21,034 bases of DNA from a virus: IMG/VR virus record IMGVR_UViG_3300005917_000540, positions 1 through 21,034 of that record, one strand, 5' to 3'. Made by a program: the position numbers and the translations under genes. Under the pieces are notes generated by a model. That model saw nothing but the letters and a program-made list of their open reading frames with translations. It had not been told where the DNA came from and searched no databases. Shown here one piece after another: positions 13,350 through 21,034 of this stretch. Each line of letters opens with the position of its first letter. Positions within the stretch are counted from its first letter, which is position 1.

Positions 13350-14738
13350 ATGTTCGGAATAAAATCTTTTGACGAAGAACGAATTGAAAAATTAGCAACA
13401 CAAGTATTGTCATATGCACAGGAAACACAAATAAGCCTAACTGACGGGCTTAGAAAAATAGCAACAGATTATGGTCTGTCTTCTGCTGAAATAGAAAATG
13501 TTTGCGGCAGGGTAAATCATATACATTTCAGCAATAAATTTGCAGAGGATAAATTAGTATCATTTAAAAGAGCGGTTTTTGAAGACGTCATAGGTTCTAC
13601 TACTAAAACTGCCGGCTACAGGATTTATTCCGGAAAGCTGATGAAAAACGTCTATGAATATCTTGACAAGGAAGCTGCTGTTGCAGATGTTGCATCAGAA
13701 GGAGAATTTGCTGAACCGAGAAAGTTCAAGCAATCCGATACGCAGAGAAAATCATCGCTAATAGACGCTGCCAGCAGGAATGTCGATACCTTAAACGAGA
13801 TGGATAGCAATAGAAATGCTGAGCTTGATAAGATGCGGAATACAATCATCCAGCTTGCTCAATCCGGCGAATCTCTTAATAATATATATGAAGTCATATA
13901 TAAGACGTGGGGAAAAGAAAATGTTGGTGAACTCGATAGATATTTTGCCGAACTCATTGGAGAATTGAAAGCGGATGGATATCTTTCAAGTAAGGATGAG
14001 CTCAAAATACCCGGCATAGAAGATATTCCGGATAGGGAAATAGCTGAGACACCCTTACAAAAAAGTGCGGAAGCAATATTGAAGTTAAGTAGTGAAATTA
14101 TTAAAAGAGAGATAGTTCATTATAATCTCCAGGATATGCTCAAAGAAGCAGGAGAGCATGTTTCTGCCAGGATGGTGGATGAGATCGCAGGAGATGAGTT
14201 TGTGGTAGCTGATATAATAGCTGCTTCCATTGAAAAGGACGCTAACTTTCTTAAAACTATAGGAAAAGCCCTAAAGGCATCTGGTGTTGATAAGGCGATT
14301 CTGGCAGGGACTGCTCTTGCTGTTCCATCGGCTATATTTGGAGCCAGTATTGCTCGAGCAGATGATGTTGCCCTGAAAATAAAGAAAAAGAAAATACAGA
14401 AAAGTTTACCAGATAGATTTCCTGAGCTGAAAGAGATTCCGGCTCAGAAATATATTGATATTTACGAGACTTTAACGGCTTTAACTCCGGTGCTCTTGAA
14501 AGCTCCGTATGCGCTTGCTGAAACAATCAAGGGAGTATATAATTACGATACCATTGACGTTGGAAAGATAACATCATTGATAAGCGCAAAAGGCAAACAG
14601 CCATCCATAGGAGCGGAAGCACTTATGAAAAATTTGTCTCAAGGAATTGGTTCGCAGATGCCGAAGCCATTGGATGCGGCGGCAAAATTTGCATTATCAG
14701 AAAAAATGAAAGCAAAAGAAAATAAGGGGAAGGTATGA
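13350..14738 (+). CDS. Hypothetical helical protein, probably virion-associated (462 aa)
   Basis: AAAGGAG at 13338-13344 serves ATG 13350. The product is largely helical and acidic, with one hydrophobic segment (~316-335, AILAGTALAVPSAIFGASIA) and a basic stretch directly after (KIKKKKIQK). MLKEAGE (263-269) matches an L-x-E/A cleavage site and could divide the chain in two. The C-terminal region is Ala/Lys-rich. It lies between tag genes and the portal. No family is recognised; a head-interior or core component is a reasonable guess from position. Confidence 0.78.
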   Translation: MFGIKSFDEERIEKLATQVLSYAQETQISLTDGLRKIATDYGLSSAEIENVCGRVNHIHFSNKFAEDKLVSFKRAVFEDVIGSTTKTAGYRIYSGKLMKNVYEYLDKEAAVADVASEGEFAEPRKFKQSDTQRKSSLIDAASRNVDTLNEMDSNRNAELDKMRNTIIQLAQSGESLNNIYEVIYKTWGKENVGELDRYFAELIGELKADGYLSSKDELKIPGIEDIPDREIAETPLQKSAEAILKLSSEIIKREIVHYNLQDMLKEAGEHVSARMVDEIAGDEFVVADIIAASIEKDANFLKTIGKALKASGVDKAILAGTALAVPSAIFGASIARADDVALKIKKKKIQKSLPDRFPELKEIPAQKYIDIYETLTALTPVLLKAPYALAETIKGVYNYDTIDVGKITSLISAKGKQPSIGAEALMKNLSQGIGSQMPKPLDAAAKFALSEKMKAKENKGKV

Positions 14739-14938
14739 AATGTCCAGAGATGATTAAAGAAGCGTTATTTGGATTAGGGAAAAGCACCCCTAAAGGATGG
14801 ATAAAAACCAAGCATAAGGGCACTCCCTATATATTTAGCAACACTGCGGAAGCCCATAAAATCATGCAAAGACGAGATATTAACAGTGATGAAAGAGTTG
14901 GGTTAATGTTGAAAAATAAGCTTATGAAAAAAGTTTAA
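14735..14938 (+). CDS. Small tag-bearing basic protein (67 aa)
   Basis: Begins in an ATGA overlap after GGGGAAGG. It starts MKCPEMIKEALFGLGKSTP and continues as a basic, possibly nucleic-acid-binding chain: GWIKTKHKGTPYIFSNTAEAHKIMQ, with a Lys-rich C terminus. Mature length after a cut at Glu9 would be 58. It is immediately upstream of the portal gene. Confidence 0.72.
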   Translation: MKCPEMIKEALFGLGKSTPKGWIKTKHKGTPYIFSNTAEAHKIMQRRDINSDERVGLMLKNKLMKKV

Positions 14939-14975
14939 CCGTAATCCATAGTTAATAAAAAATAAAAGGATAAAT

Positions 14976-17759
14976 ATGGCCATAAGCGATATTAATGACG
15001 CAAAATTAGTGCTTCTCACAGGGGATAAAAATATAGTCGACATGATATTTGCGACTAATTTGAATAAGTTATATATCCCTGACAGTGTTTATGTATATTA
15101 TTTATTTGCCGAATATTTCTTTACCTATATGAGTATCGGCGCGGCTATAACAAAGTTAGCCCGATTCCCGATATCCAACCTGGATTCCGTGTGTGAAAGT
15201 GCTGTTCTTAAGAAAGCAGCAAAAAAGATCCAGCGTAAAATTAAGCTGAAAGAAAAATTAGTTAAGATAGGGATAAATTATTTTTTATACGGATCGTCTT
15301 ATGTTATTCCCACATTTCCTATAAGAAAGACGATTATCTGTCGTTCTTGTGGAAAAACTTATCAGCTTATGAAATTGGAAAAGAACGGAATACAGAGATA
15401 TACATTCGTAAATGGAGACTATAAGTTTAAGTGTACAAATAAAAAATGTAAATGGCATAAGCAAGAAAGAGCTTTCAGGGTTGAGGACAGGCCGATAAAA
15501 GATATCTCTAAGATGAGTTTAGCGTTATGGTCTCCTCTTAATATGGAGATTAATGAAAACACCGTGACAGGTCAACTGCAATATTTATATAAGCTCGATA
15601 AAACAATGGTGAATAAAATATCAAGAGGCGATCACTTTACTTTATGTACTACCCCGGAAATGTATATTAAAGCGGCTCTCGGCGGTTATTCTATTAAGGT
15701 TAATTCTGATAAAATGTTCGTCCTACATGCCCCGACATTAAAAATAAAGGGTATTCCTATTCCTCCGATGGTCATGGCTATGAATGATCTAATCTTGAGA
15801 ACAAAATATTTGACTGCCAATAGAACTATTTCGGAAGATCTTCTGGTGCCGTTGAGAATGTTATTCCCTATTAATAAAGGAGAGGTGGGGCAAAGACCAT
15901 TAACCCAACAACTCAGGACTGTAGATTGGGTCACTAAAACAAGAAGTGAATTGGATAAATGGGAAAAAGATAAAAGCCATATCATAACTCTCCCGATAGA
16001 GATTGGATCAAAAGACGCCTGGGGACAGGGAAAATTATTGGCAATGCATCAAGAACTAAAAGCCAATATGAGCGATATATTGTCTACGATGGATATGCCG
16101 ATAGAATTCTTTTATGGTGGAGCAGTTTGGTCTAGACACAATGTGTCGGCTATTATAATGGAAAACACATTCAAACAATACGCGACGCTTCTACAGGATA
16201 TTCTCGATTATATAGCTGATGAAATAAATAAGAAGAAAATTACTTCAGACATCCTGGAGATGAAAATTAATACTCCTCGCCTGGTCGATGCTATGGCGGA
16301 AGGTGTTTATCTTGAAAGAGGAATGGACAAAGGGGATATTAGCCCTCAAACATATTATGATAGATTCAATATAAGCTATCCAAGAGAAATGCAGATCATT
16401 GACAAGAATAGGGAGATGATTGAAGGGGCTAGGCAGGATAGGGCAAAAGGAACCGCTCTTGCTGAGGCTAAAGCTCAGGAATCCTTACTGAATGTTCAGG
16501 AGAAAATAAGAAGTTTCGAAAGAGTAGAAAATCTGAAAGATGGTATAGCTCAGGGCAGAGTTGAAGAAGATAGTCTTAATAGAAATATTAAAGCACAAAA
16601 AGAATTAGCTTTGCTTAATGCGGAAATACAAAAAGAAATAATACGTGCTAATGCCTCGATAATGTCGAAGCAAATGAAAGAACAGTCTTCTGATTCTATT
16701 AAAAACATGGAAATCCAGCTTAAGCTTCAATCTGATGAAGAGTATAAAAACGCCCAAAAAATGCAGAAACTTGAAGTTAAAGGAATGAAAGATCAAGCAA
16801 GGGCTGAAGATCAGATAATGGCAGAAAGAGAAGGAAATGCTGCCAAAAAGCAAATTACCGACATATTCGAATCACTTCCGCCTGAGATTAAGGAAGAGAT
16901 AACTAAGCTTCCTCCTGAAGAACAGGAGCCGGCCATAATGCAATATGGCGAACAGCAGAAAAAGCAAGAAACATTAGCGTCTCTGCCGGAAGAAGAAAGA
17001 GAATCGATCCAGGATCTTCCGGAAAAAGAACAGGACCAGAGATTAGGGGAATTGACTCAGGGGCAGGAAGAAGAAGGGCAACCGAAACAAGAAACACAAG
17101 AAGACCCTGGTCTTGGAAAAGAGAAGATCAAACAGAAGCTTGAAGCCGAGAAGGAAGAAGAGGGAATTGATATTCAGGCTACAACATTAAATAAATTACA
17201 AGGACAGGAAAGGGAAGTTTTTAAAGCTAAATTAATACAGGAAGATTCGAAAAGATTTGCTCAAATTAAAGAAGTGGCAGATATGATGTTCGTGCAGGAC
17301 GTTGTTAATAATATTATGGAGGCAGATCCAAAAGATGCCGAAGCCATTTATGAGGAAGTTAAGAAAAATAGACCCGAATTAGCCATTGATGTTTATAAAG
17401 AATTAGAAAGACAACTGTTTTATCAACATCAATCTAATGGTTGGGCATTAAGATTATTACAGACGGAAGGAACTCCGGAACAGGAAGAACTTGTTGGACA
17501 GCTTCGCAAAGATACCCCGAAGCAGTTTAGGCAAATGGTTTTCCAAAACTATCAACAGCTATCTAAGGTTCCTGCTGAAAAAAGAGAAACTTATTTAGAC
17601 AAAGCTGCTTATGCGAATGACAGGCGTAACGATATGGCAAAAGAACTTGCAGCAAGCATAAGTGCTTTTCCGGAAGACGAAAGAAAAAAATTGCTCGGGG
17701 CTTTGAAGCATGAAAATCCTGAGCTATATAAGAATACGACATATTTCATGGAGGAATAA
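14976..17759 (+). CDS. Portal protein with zinc knuckle and acidic Gln/Glu-rich C-terminal extension (927 aa)
   Basis: The ring at the capsid vertex through which DNA is packaged and ejected. Portal-like features: INYFLYGSSYV (100-110), a long helix with MAMNDLILRTKYLTANRTISEDLL (266-290), the segment HIITLPIEIGS (335-345), and the MPIEFFYGGAVWSRHNVSA region (374-392). An unusual zinc knuckle (C122, C125, C153, C158) interrupts the N-terminal half. From ~480 the chain is coiled-coil-like. At ~620-730 it has Glu/Gln/Pro-rich LPPEEQ-type repeats. At 927 residues it is long for a portal; the extension may act as built-in scaffold or as binding surface. The ribosome-binding site is weak (AAAGGA). 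Confidence 0.85.
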   Translation: MAISDINDAKLVLLTGDKNIVDMIFATNLNKLYIPDSVYVYYLFAEYFFTYMSIGAAITKLARFPISNLDSVCESAVLKKAAKKIQRKIKLKEKLVKIGINYFLYGSSYVIPTFPIRKTIICRSCGKTYQLMKLEKNGIQRYTFVNGDYKFKCTNKKCKWHKQERAFRVEDRPIKDISKMSLALWSPLNMEINENTVTGQLQYLYKLDKTMVNKISRGDHFTLCTTPEMYIKAALGGYSIKVNSDKMFVLHAPTLKIKGIPIPPMVMAMNDLILRTKYLTANRTISEDLLVPLRMLFPINKGEVGQRPLTQQLRTVDWVTKTRSELDKWEKDKSHIITLPIEIGSKDAWGQGKLLAMHQELKANMSDILSTMDMPIEFFYGGAVWSRHNVSAIIMENTFKQYATLLQDILDYIADEINKKKITSDILEMKINTPRLVDAMAEGVYLERGMDKGDISPQTYYDRFNISYPREMQIIDKNREMIEGARQDRAKGTALAEAKAQESLLNVQEKIRSFERVENLKDGIAQGRVEEDSLNRNIKAQKELALLNAEIQKEIIRANASIMSKQMKEQSSDSIKNMEIQLKLQSDEEYKNAQKMQKLEVKGMKDQARAEDQIMAEREGNAAKKQITDIFESLPPEIKEEITKLPPEEQEPAIMQYGEQQKKQETLASLPEEERESIQDLPEKEQDQRLGELTQGQEEEGQPKQETQEDPGLGKEKIKQKLEAEKEEEGIDIQATTLNKLQGQEREVFKAKLIQEDSKRFAQIKEVADMMFVQDVVNNIMEADPKDAEAIYEEVKKNRPELAIDVYKELERQLFYQHQSNGWALRLLQTEGTPEQEELVGQLRKDTPKQFRQMVFQNYQQLSKVPAEKRETYLDKAAYANDRRNDMAKELAASISAFPEDERKKLLGALKHENPELYKNTTYFMEE

Positions 17760-17762
17760 AAA

Positions 17763-18098
17763 ATGGCAGACGCACAATTTGAGTTCAATAAAGGATTTGA
17801 CGGTAAAGAATCTTCGATAGGAAGCAGAAATGCTAAAATACAACAGGGAGCATATGGTTCTGTGCCTCTGACGGCCGTAAGCGATAATACGGGAGCTACA
17901 CAAATGTTTCGCTGGATATTCTGTTTAAGCGCAGTAGAATTTTCATCTATAGTGAATGATGATTTTCCGGCCGGAGAAACAACGTTTTTGCAAGGATTAG
18001 CATTTCCAATATCGACGTGGATACCAGGAAAATTTCACAGCCTTAAATTAGCGGGCGGATCCGTAATAGCTTACAAAGACGTGCCTGAGGACGTATAA
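17763..18098 (+). CDS. Hypothetical virion-like protein (111 aa)
   Basis: Begins 3 bases after the portal stop, with GGAGG in the portal's last codons. The product is beta-rich with Gly, Ser and Thr, few Lys, and ends GGSVIAYKDVPEDV. Composition and place suggest a decoration or head-tail connector component. No family recognised. Its stop overlaps the next gene (TAATG). Confidence 0.7.
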   Translation: MADAQFEFNKGFDGKESSIGSRNAKIQQGAYGSVPLTAVSDNTGATQMFRWIFCLSAVEFSSIVNDDFPAGETTFLQGLAFPISTWIPGKFHSLKLAGGSVIAYKDVPEDV

Positions 18099-18250
18099 TG
18101 AAAATGGCGTTAGGATTAACAATCGGGAGATTGACATTTGAAATGGTTAATCCGTCTCCTACGGGAGAACTGGCGATAGACGTTGCTCCGTCTTCGGACG
18201 AAGCTATCGATGCTGATCTTACATTAGCGGAAGACAAGAATATATCATAA
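18098..18250 (+). CDS. Small acidic protein (50 aa)
   Basis: ATG in a TAATG overlap; 50 residues, beta-like at the start (MKMALGLTIGRLTFEM) and very acidic after residue 25. No recognised domain. Tight coupling to the preceding gene supports it. Confidence 0.55.
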   Translation: MKMALGLTIGRLTFEMVNPSPTGELAIDVAPSSDEAIDADLTLAEDKNIS

Positions 18251-18255
18251 AAATC

Positions 18256-18284
18256 TTGACGAAAAATGATATTTTTATCTAAAT
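18256..18284 (+). promoter_or_regulatory. Promoter candidate before fibre-like genes
   Basis: TTGACG at 18256-18261 with TCTAAA at 18278-18283 (16-base spacer) in a 54-base gap. It is the fourth TTGAC-type box in an intergenic position of this window. The -10 is weak. Confidence 0.3.
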
Positions 18285-18304
18285 AAAATTAAGAGAGGAA
18301 AATT

Positions 18305-18730
18305 ATGAAACAATTAACGGAATTATGGGAAACCGTCAACGCCGTGATAACTATGTTGAAAAGTTTTACGGTGGCGGAGAGTATTGCCACAGGGGAATTA
18401 TTGGCACATGGAGCGATAGCAACAAAACTCGCTCTTCCGTATGCAAATATAACGGCTAATTCTCAAAAGACGGATATAATAACAGCGGGATGGAAGCTTG
18501 ATAGTATTATTATTAAAAACAATGGGGCTGCGACCGTTACGCTGAATATTGGAACAAGCGATGGCGGAACCCAGGTTATGATCCAGGAAGATATAGCGAC
18601 GGGGGTATTGTTGAATTACTCGGTTGGAGATATATTCAGTTTATCTGCAGCAACTTCGCTTTGGTTCCATGCTTTAGATTGGACCAATATTGATCTTGAA
18701 GTATATGTATTAATCGAGCGGGTTAAATAA
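18305..18730 (+). CDS. Fibre-domain paralogue (141 aa)
   Basis: AGAGAGGA precedes ATG 18305. The last ~90 residues (50-141) are a beta-rich domain with LNIGTSDGGTQVMI, SLWFHALDWTNIDLEVYV. They match residues ~318-408 of the next gene closely, so one is a copy of the other's C-terminal domain. The first ~40 residues are helical. It is likely a virion surface or fibre-tip component. It has no signal peptide, unlike the next two genes. Confidence 0.75.
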   Translation: MKQLTELWETVNAVITMLKSFTVAESIATGELLAHGAIATKLALPYANITANSQKTDIITAGWKLDSIIIKNNGAATVTLNIGTSDGGTQVMIQEDIATGVLLNYSVGDIFSLSAATSLWFHALDWTNIDLEVYVLIERVK

Positions 18731-18745
18731 AAAGGAGATTTAAAG

Positions 18746-19972
18746 ATGAAAAAGTTATTAGTAATTTTATTAGTATTACTGTTTGCTGTAAATGTATTAT
18801 ATGCAAACACGATGAAAGCCGATAAGCTTCTTACTGGGCTTATTACATCAACATCAGCCGACGGGAATATAGCAATAACCCCGCATGGGACCGGAAATAT
18901 TATTTTAGACAGCCATTGGAATTTTAATGCCAATGCCTTAACTTCGCTTACCGAAAATAACACAACTCTTACTGCTTATGCGGGTAAGAATATTACTGTT
19001 GAAAGCGTTACTTTTGACGGGGGTGTAGTTGGTAGTGTAACCACATTAACGATGAACAGTACGCTTACTAACTCAAGTTTAAATACAGTGGGCGGTATAG
19101 TACAAACAGATGGCAGCGGTGTTTTTTCAACCTCGGTCGATATACCTACGGCAACCACTATCGGAACTAAATATGTTTATCGTGTCGATGGAACCGATGT
19201 TGCTGTTGCTGATGGCGGATTAGCCTTGTCGACTATTGGACAGGGAGAAATCCTTTATGCTTCAGGAGCGGACGCATATTCCGCTCTTGCCGTGAATTCT
19301 ACAGGTACCAATAAATTTTTACGCCAGGTTAGTTCGGGCGCTCCGTCTTGGTCAATATTAGAAACCGGGGATATTCCTGATATATCGGGTACTTACCAGC
19401 CGTTAGATGCTGCTTTAACAAATATTTCCGCATTGGTATTTGCTACAGAAAGTTTCATAAAGCTTACTGCCGACGATACATATACGGTTAGAACTATTGC
19501 TCAGACAAAAGTAGATTTATCTTTAGATAACGTTACCAACGTTGCTACCGATGGTACCGCTTACAATGAATCTTCATGGGATGCTAATACCGATGCGTCT
19601 ACTAAAAATGCAATCAGAGATAAAATAGAGACAATGGATACTGCTATTGCCGCGAATACAGCAAGGGAAAGCACTGTCGCGGATGCTTCCTTAACGGCAA
19701 ATGAAGAAAAAACAAATATCATAACATCCGGATATAAGCTTAATACTATAGTTATTATGAATAACGGAGCAGGAGGTGTTACTCTGAATATTGGAACGAG
19801 TGATTCCGGAGTAGACGTTATGCTGGATGAATCAATAGGGGCGGGGGAGCTACTGACCTATAATGTAGGCGAGATGTATGCTTTAGCTACAGCAAAATCG
19901 CTCTGGTTTCATGCTTTAGATTGGACAAATGTCGATCTCGAGGTTTATGTAATGATTGAGAAGGTGAAATAA
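18746..19972 (+). CDS. Fibre-like protein with Sec-type signal peptide (408 aa)
   Basis: AAAAAGGAG precedes ATG 18746. Residues 1-20 (MKKLLVILLVLLFAVNVLYA) are a textbook signal peptide, with a cut expected after Ala20. Residues ~26-55 hold DKLLTGLITSTSADGNI and HGTGNI, a phage-fibre-type start. The middle has tail-fibre phrases: GQGEILYASGADAYSAL, SSGAPSWSIL, GTYQPLDAALTNISAL and LSLDNVTNVA. The C-terminal domain (~318-408) is shared with the preceding gene. The fibre assignment is good; export across a membrane is unusual for a virion protein and is inferred only from the signal peptide. Confidence 0.8.
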   Translation: MKKLLVILLVLLFAVNVLYANTMKADKLLTGLITSTSADGNIAITPHGTGNIILDSHWNFNANALTSLTENNTTLTAYAGKNITVESVTFDGGVVGSVTTLTMNSTLTNSSLNTVGGIVQTDGSGVFSTSVDIPTATTIGTKYVYRVDGTDVAVADGGLALSTIGQGEILYASGADAYSALAVNSTGTNKFLRQVSSGAPSWSILETGDIPDISGTYQPLDAALTNISALVFATESFIKLTADDTYTVRTIAQTKVDLSLDNVTNVATDGTAYNESSWDANTDASTKNAIRDKIETMDTAIAANTARESTVADASLTANEEKTNIITSGYKLNTIVIMNNGAGGVTLNIGTSDSGVDVMLDESIGAGELLTYNVGEMYALATAKSLWFHALDWTNVDLEVYVMIEKVK

Positions 19973-20005
19973 AATCCGGCAAAATAAAATAAAAGAGGTT
20001 AGTAA

Positions 20006-21034
20006 ATGAAAAAGATATTAGGAATTTTATTAGTATTCTTGTTAGTAACGGGAATGCTGCAAGCAATAAGCGTGGAGAGAATCGATAAGCTTATTACGGC
20101 TCTTATTACATCAATATCAACCGATGGGGACATAACTCTAGATCCTCTTGGAACCGGAAAGGTTATTATCACAGGAGATATTGATATTAGTAATGATATT
20201 CTTCTGGCAACCGCAGGGGTGATAGATTGGAATTCGGCGGATAAACTTACTCATTCTGAACATAAATTAACCTGGAGCGGATTTACGGAAGTAGACTTTG
20301 GGGCAATTGTCACCGTAGATTTCGATGGAGCACCCACTTTTACAAGCGCAAATGGCCTGTTTCTTTTCACAAGCACAGCGGGGCTACAAGCAGATATTAT
20401 AGGCTCAGGCACAGCCCCAGTTGCAGGACAGGCTCTTGCGATGGCAACCGGCGGAGTATTAGGATGGAACTCAGCTGACTATATGACCCACTCAGAGCAC
20501 ATAATGACTTTGAGCGGATTTACTAAGTGGGATTTCGGAACTGGTTCAGATGTTTACATTGGAGATGATAAAAAACTATACTTTGGTGTTTCAGATTTCA
20601 GTATGGAATATGATGAGGACGGAAATGATAACATGTCATTTGATGGAACAGACATTAATATGAATGGCTATTCGCTTCTAAATGCCCAACTTGATTTATC
20701 GTTATCACAAGGTCTTGCTTGGGACCAGGCAAATGATACTTATGAAAGATTAGGCAGTATAGCTGGTATAGCCACATCGCAAAGTGCTGGTAATGCTTAT
20801 TTACCTATTCAATCCGATATGAGACGATGTCTTTTGGAAGATGCTGGGACTATAAATTATTATATTGATGAAGATGATCCGATAATGAAAGACGGAACTA
20901 CTGTAGCTGTTTCTGGAAATGCAACGAGTCAACCTGAATTTTTCACAACTCAGATAGATAGAGATTTTTCCGGTGGTGATACGCACTGGGAAAATGTTGA
21001 TCTTGGAACAACTTTTAATGAAGAAGATGGAGGA
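20006..21034 (+). CDS. Fibre-like protein with Sec-type signal peptide, 3'-partial
   Basis: AGAGG precedes ATG 20006; the frame stays open to the window end (343 codons). Residues 1-20 (MKKILGILLVFLLVTGMLQA) form a signal peptide, and the next 30 parallel those of the preceding gene (IDKLITALITSISTDGDI, PLGTGKV). Two internal repeats follow at ~71-98 and ~150-177, each with G-x-x-x-W-N-S-A-D, THSEH and SGFT. Near 266-300 come LPIQSDMRRCLLEDAGTIN and KDGTTVAVSG, a pattern seen in phage host-recognition proteins. It is a second, longer member of the secreted fibre-like pair. Confidence 0.8.
   Translation, partial: MKKILGILLVFLLVTGMLQAISVERIDKLITALITSISTDGDITLDPLGTGKVIITGDIDISNDILLATAGVIDWNSADKLTHSEHKLTWSGFTEVDFGAIVTVDFDGAPTFTSANGLFLFTSTAGLQADIIGSGTAPVAGQALAMATGGVLGWNSADYMTHSEHIMTLSGFTKWDFGTGSDVYIGDDKKLYFGVSDFSMEYDEDGNDNMSFDGTDINMNGYSLLNAQLDLSLSQGLAWDQANDTYERLGSIAGIATSQSAGNAYLPIQSDMRRCLLEDAGTINYYIDEDDPIMKDGTTVAVSGNATSQPEFFTTQIDRDFSGGDTHWENVDLGTTFNEEDGG

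Noticed and set aside
4347-14764. Tag copies as a transposon end, CRISPR-like or other DNA repeat
   Set aside because: Spacing is irregular, copies always keep codon phase, and synonymous differences are common; the conservation is in the peptide.
4347-14764. Encapsulin-type cargo peptide
   Set aside because: Encapsulin cargo signals are usually C-terminal and no encapsulin shell gene is seen; the terminase and portal make a phage head the simpler explanation.
18746-18805. Signal peptides as ordinary hydrophobic starts created by frame choice
   Set aside because: Both genes have good RBSs and independent but parallel MKK-hydrophobic-Ala starts, so the signal peptides look real.
1-21034. Stop-codon reassignment
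   Set aside because: TAA, TGA and TAG each end well-supported genes, and no long frame is interrupted by one of them.

Overview
This window is a stretch of an A+T-rich, tightly packed, single-strand-coding tailed-phage genome or large prophage-like element. Every supported gene is on the + strand. Genes abut or overlap by 1-30 bases (many ATGA, TAATG and TGATG joints), most have strong AGGAG-type ribosome binding sites, and TAA, TGA and TAG all act as stops. A large terminase subunit, a portal protein and two fibre-like proteins identify it as a head-and-tail phage. The major capsid protein, prohead protease and tail-tube genes are not seen and presumably lie outside. The host cannot be named from this sequence.

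Layout. (1) 1-650: the 3' part of an IS200/IS605-type TnpB nuclease gene and a structured stretch resembling the element's right end/guide-RNA region. (2) 656-4186: a promoter-like sequence and a run of small accessory genes, several encoding Cys-rich zinc-ribbon miniproteins, ending in a PD-(D/E)xK-type nuclease candidate. (3) 4284-6373: tag-bearing proteins, including a 446-residue protein with a membrane segment, a GNAT acetyltransferase-like domain, a second internal tag and Gly-rich hydrophobic segments. (4) 6404-9421: two larger unrecognised proteins. (5) 9433-10189: three small tag-bearing genes, one with a zinc ribbon. (6) 10201-11976: terminase. (7) 12037-14938: a one-helix microprotein, more tag-bearing genes and a 462-residue protein. 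(8) 14976-17759: portal. (9) 17763-21034: small virion-like proteins and two fibre-like proteins that carry Sec-type signal peptides.

Main observation. At least eleven copies of a decapeptide, M-K-C-P-E/G-I/M-I-K-E-A or a close variant, sit at the start of, or inside, otherwise unrelated proteins around the packaging genes. Synonymous sites vary between copies, so selection appears to act on the peptide. In length, position and the final I-x-E/A step it resembles the capsid-targeting sequence of phage T4 internal proteins, which routes them into the prohead and is cut by the prohead protease. I infer a set of capsid-packaged, protease-trimmed, probably ejected cargo proteins: an acetyltransferase, a zinc ribbon, glycine-zipper membrane proteins and small basic proteins. 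Traces of cassette-like gain are visible: a cargo-less tag, a tandem RBS-plus-tag duplication, and a two-gene block flanked by 27-bp direct repeats. This is inference; no virion data or homologues were available.
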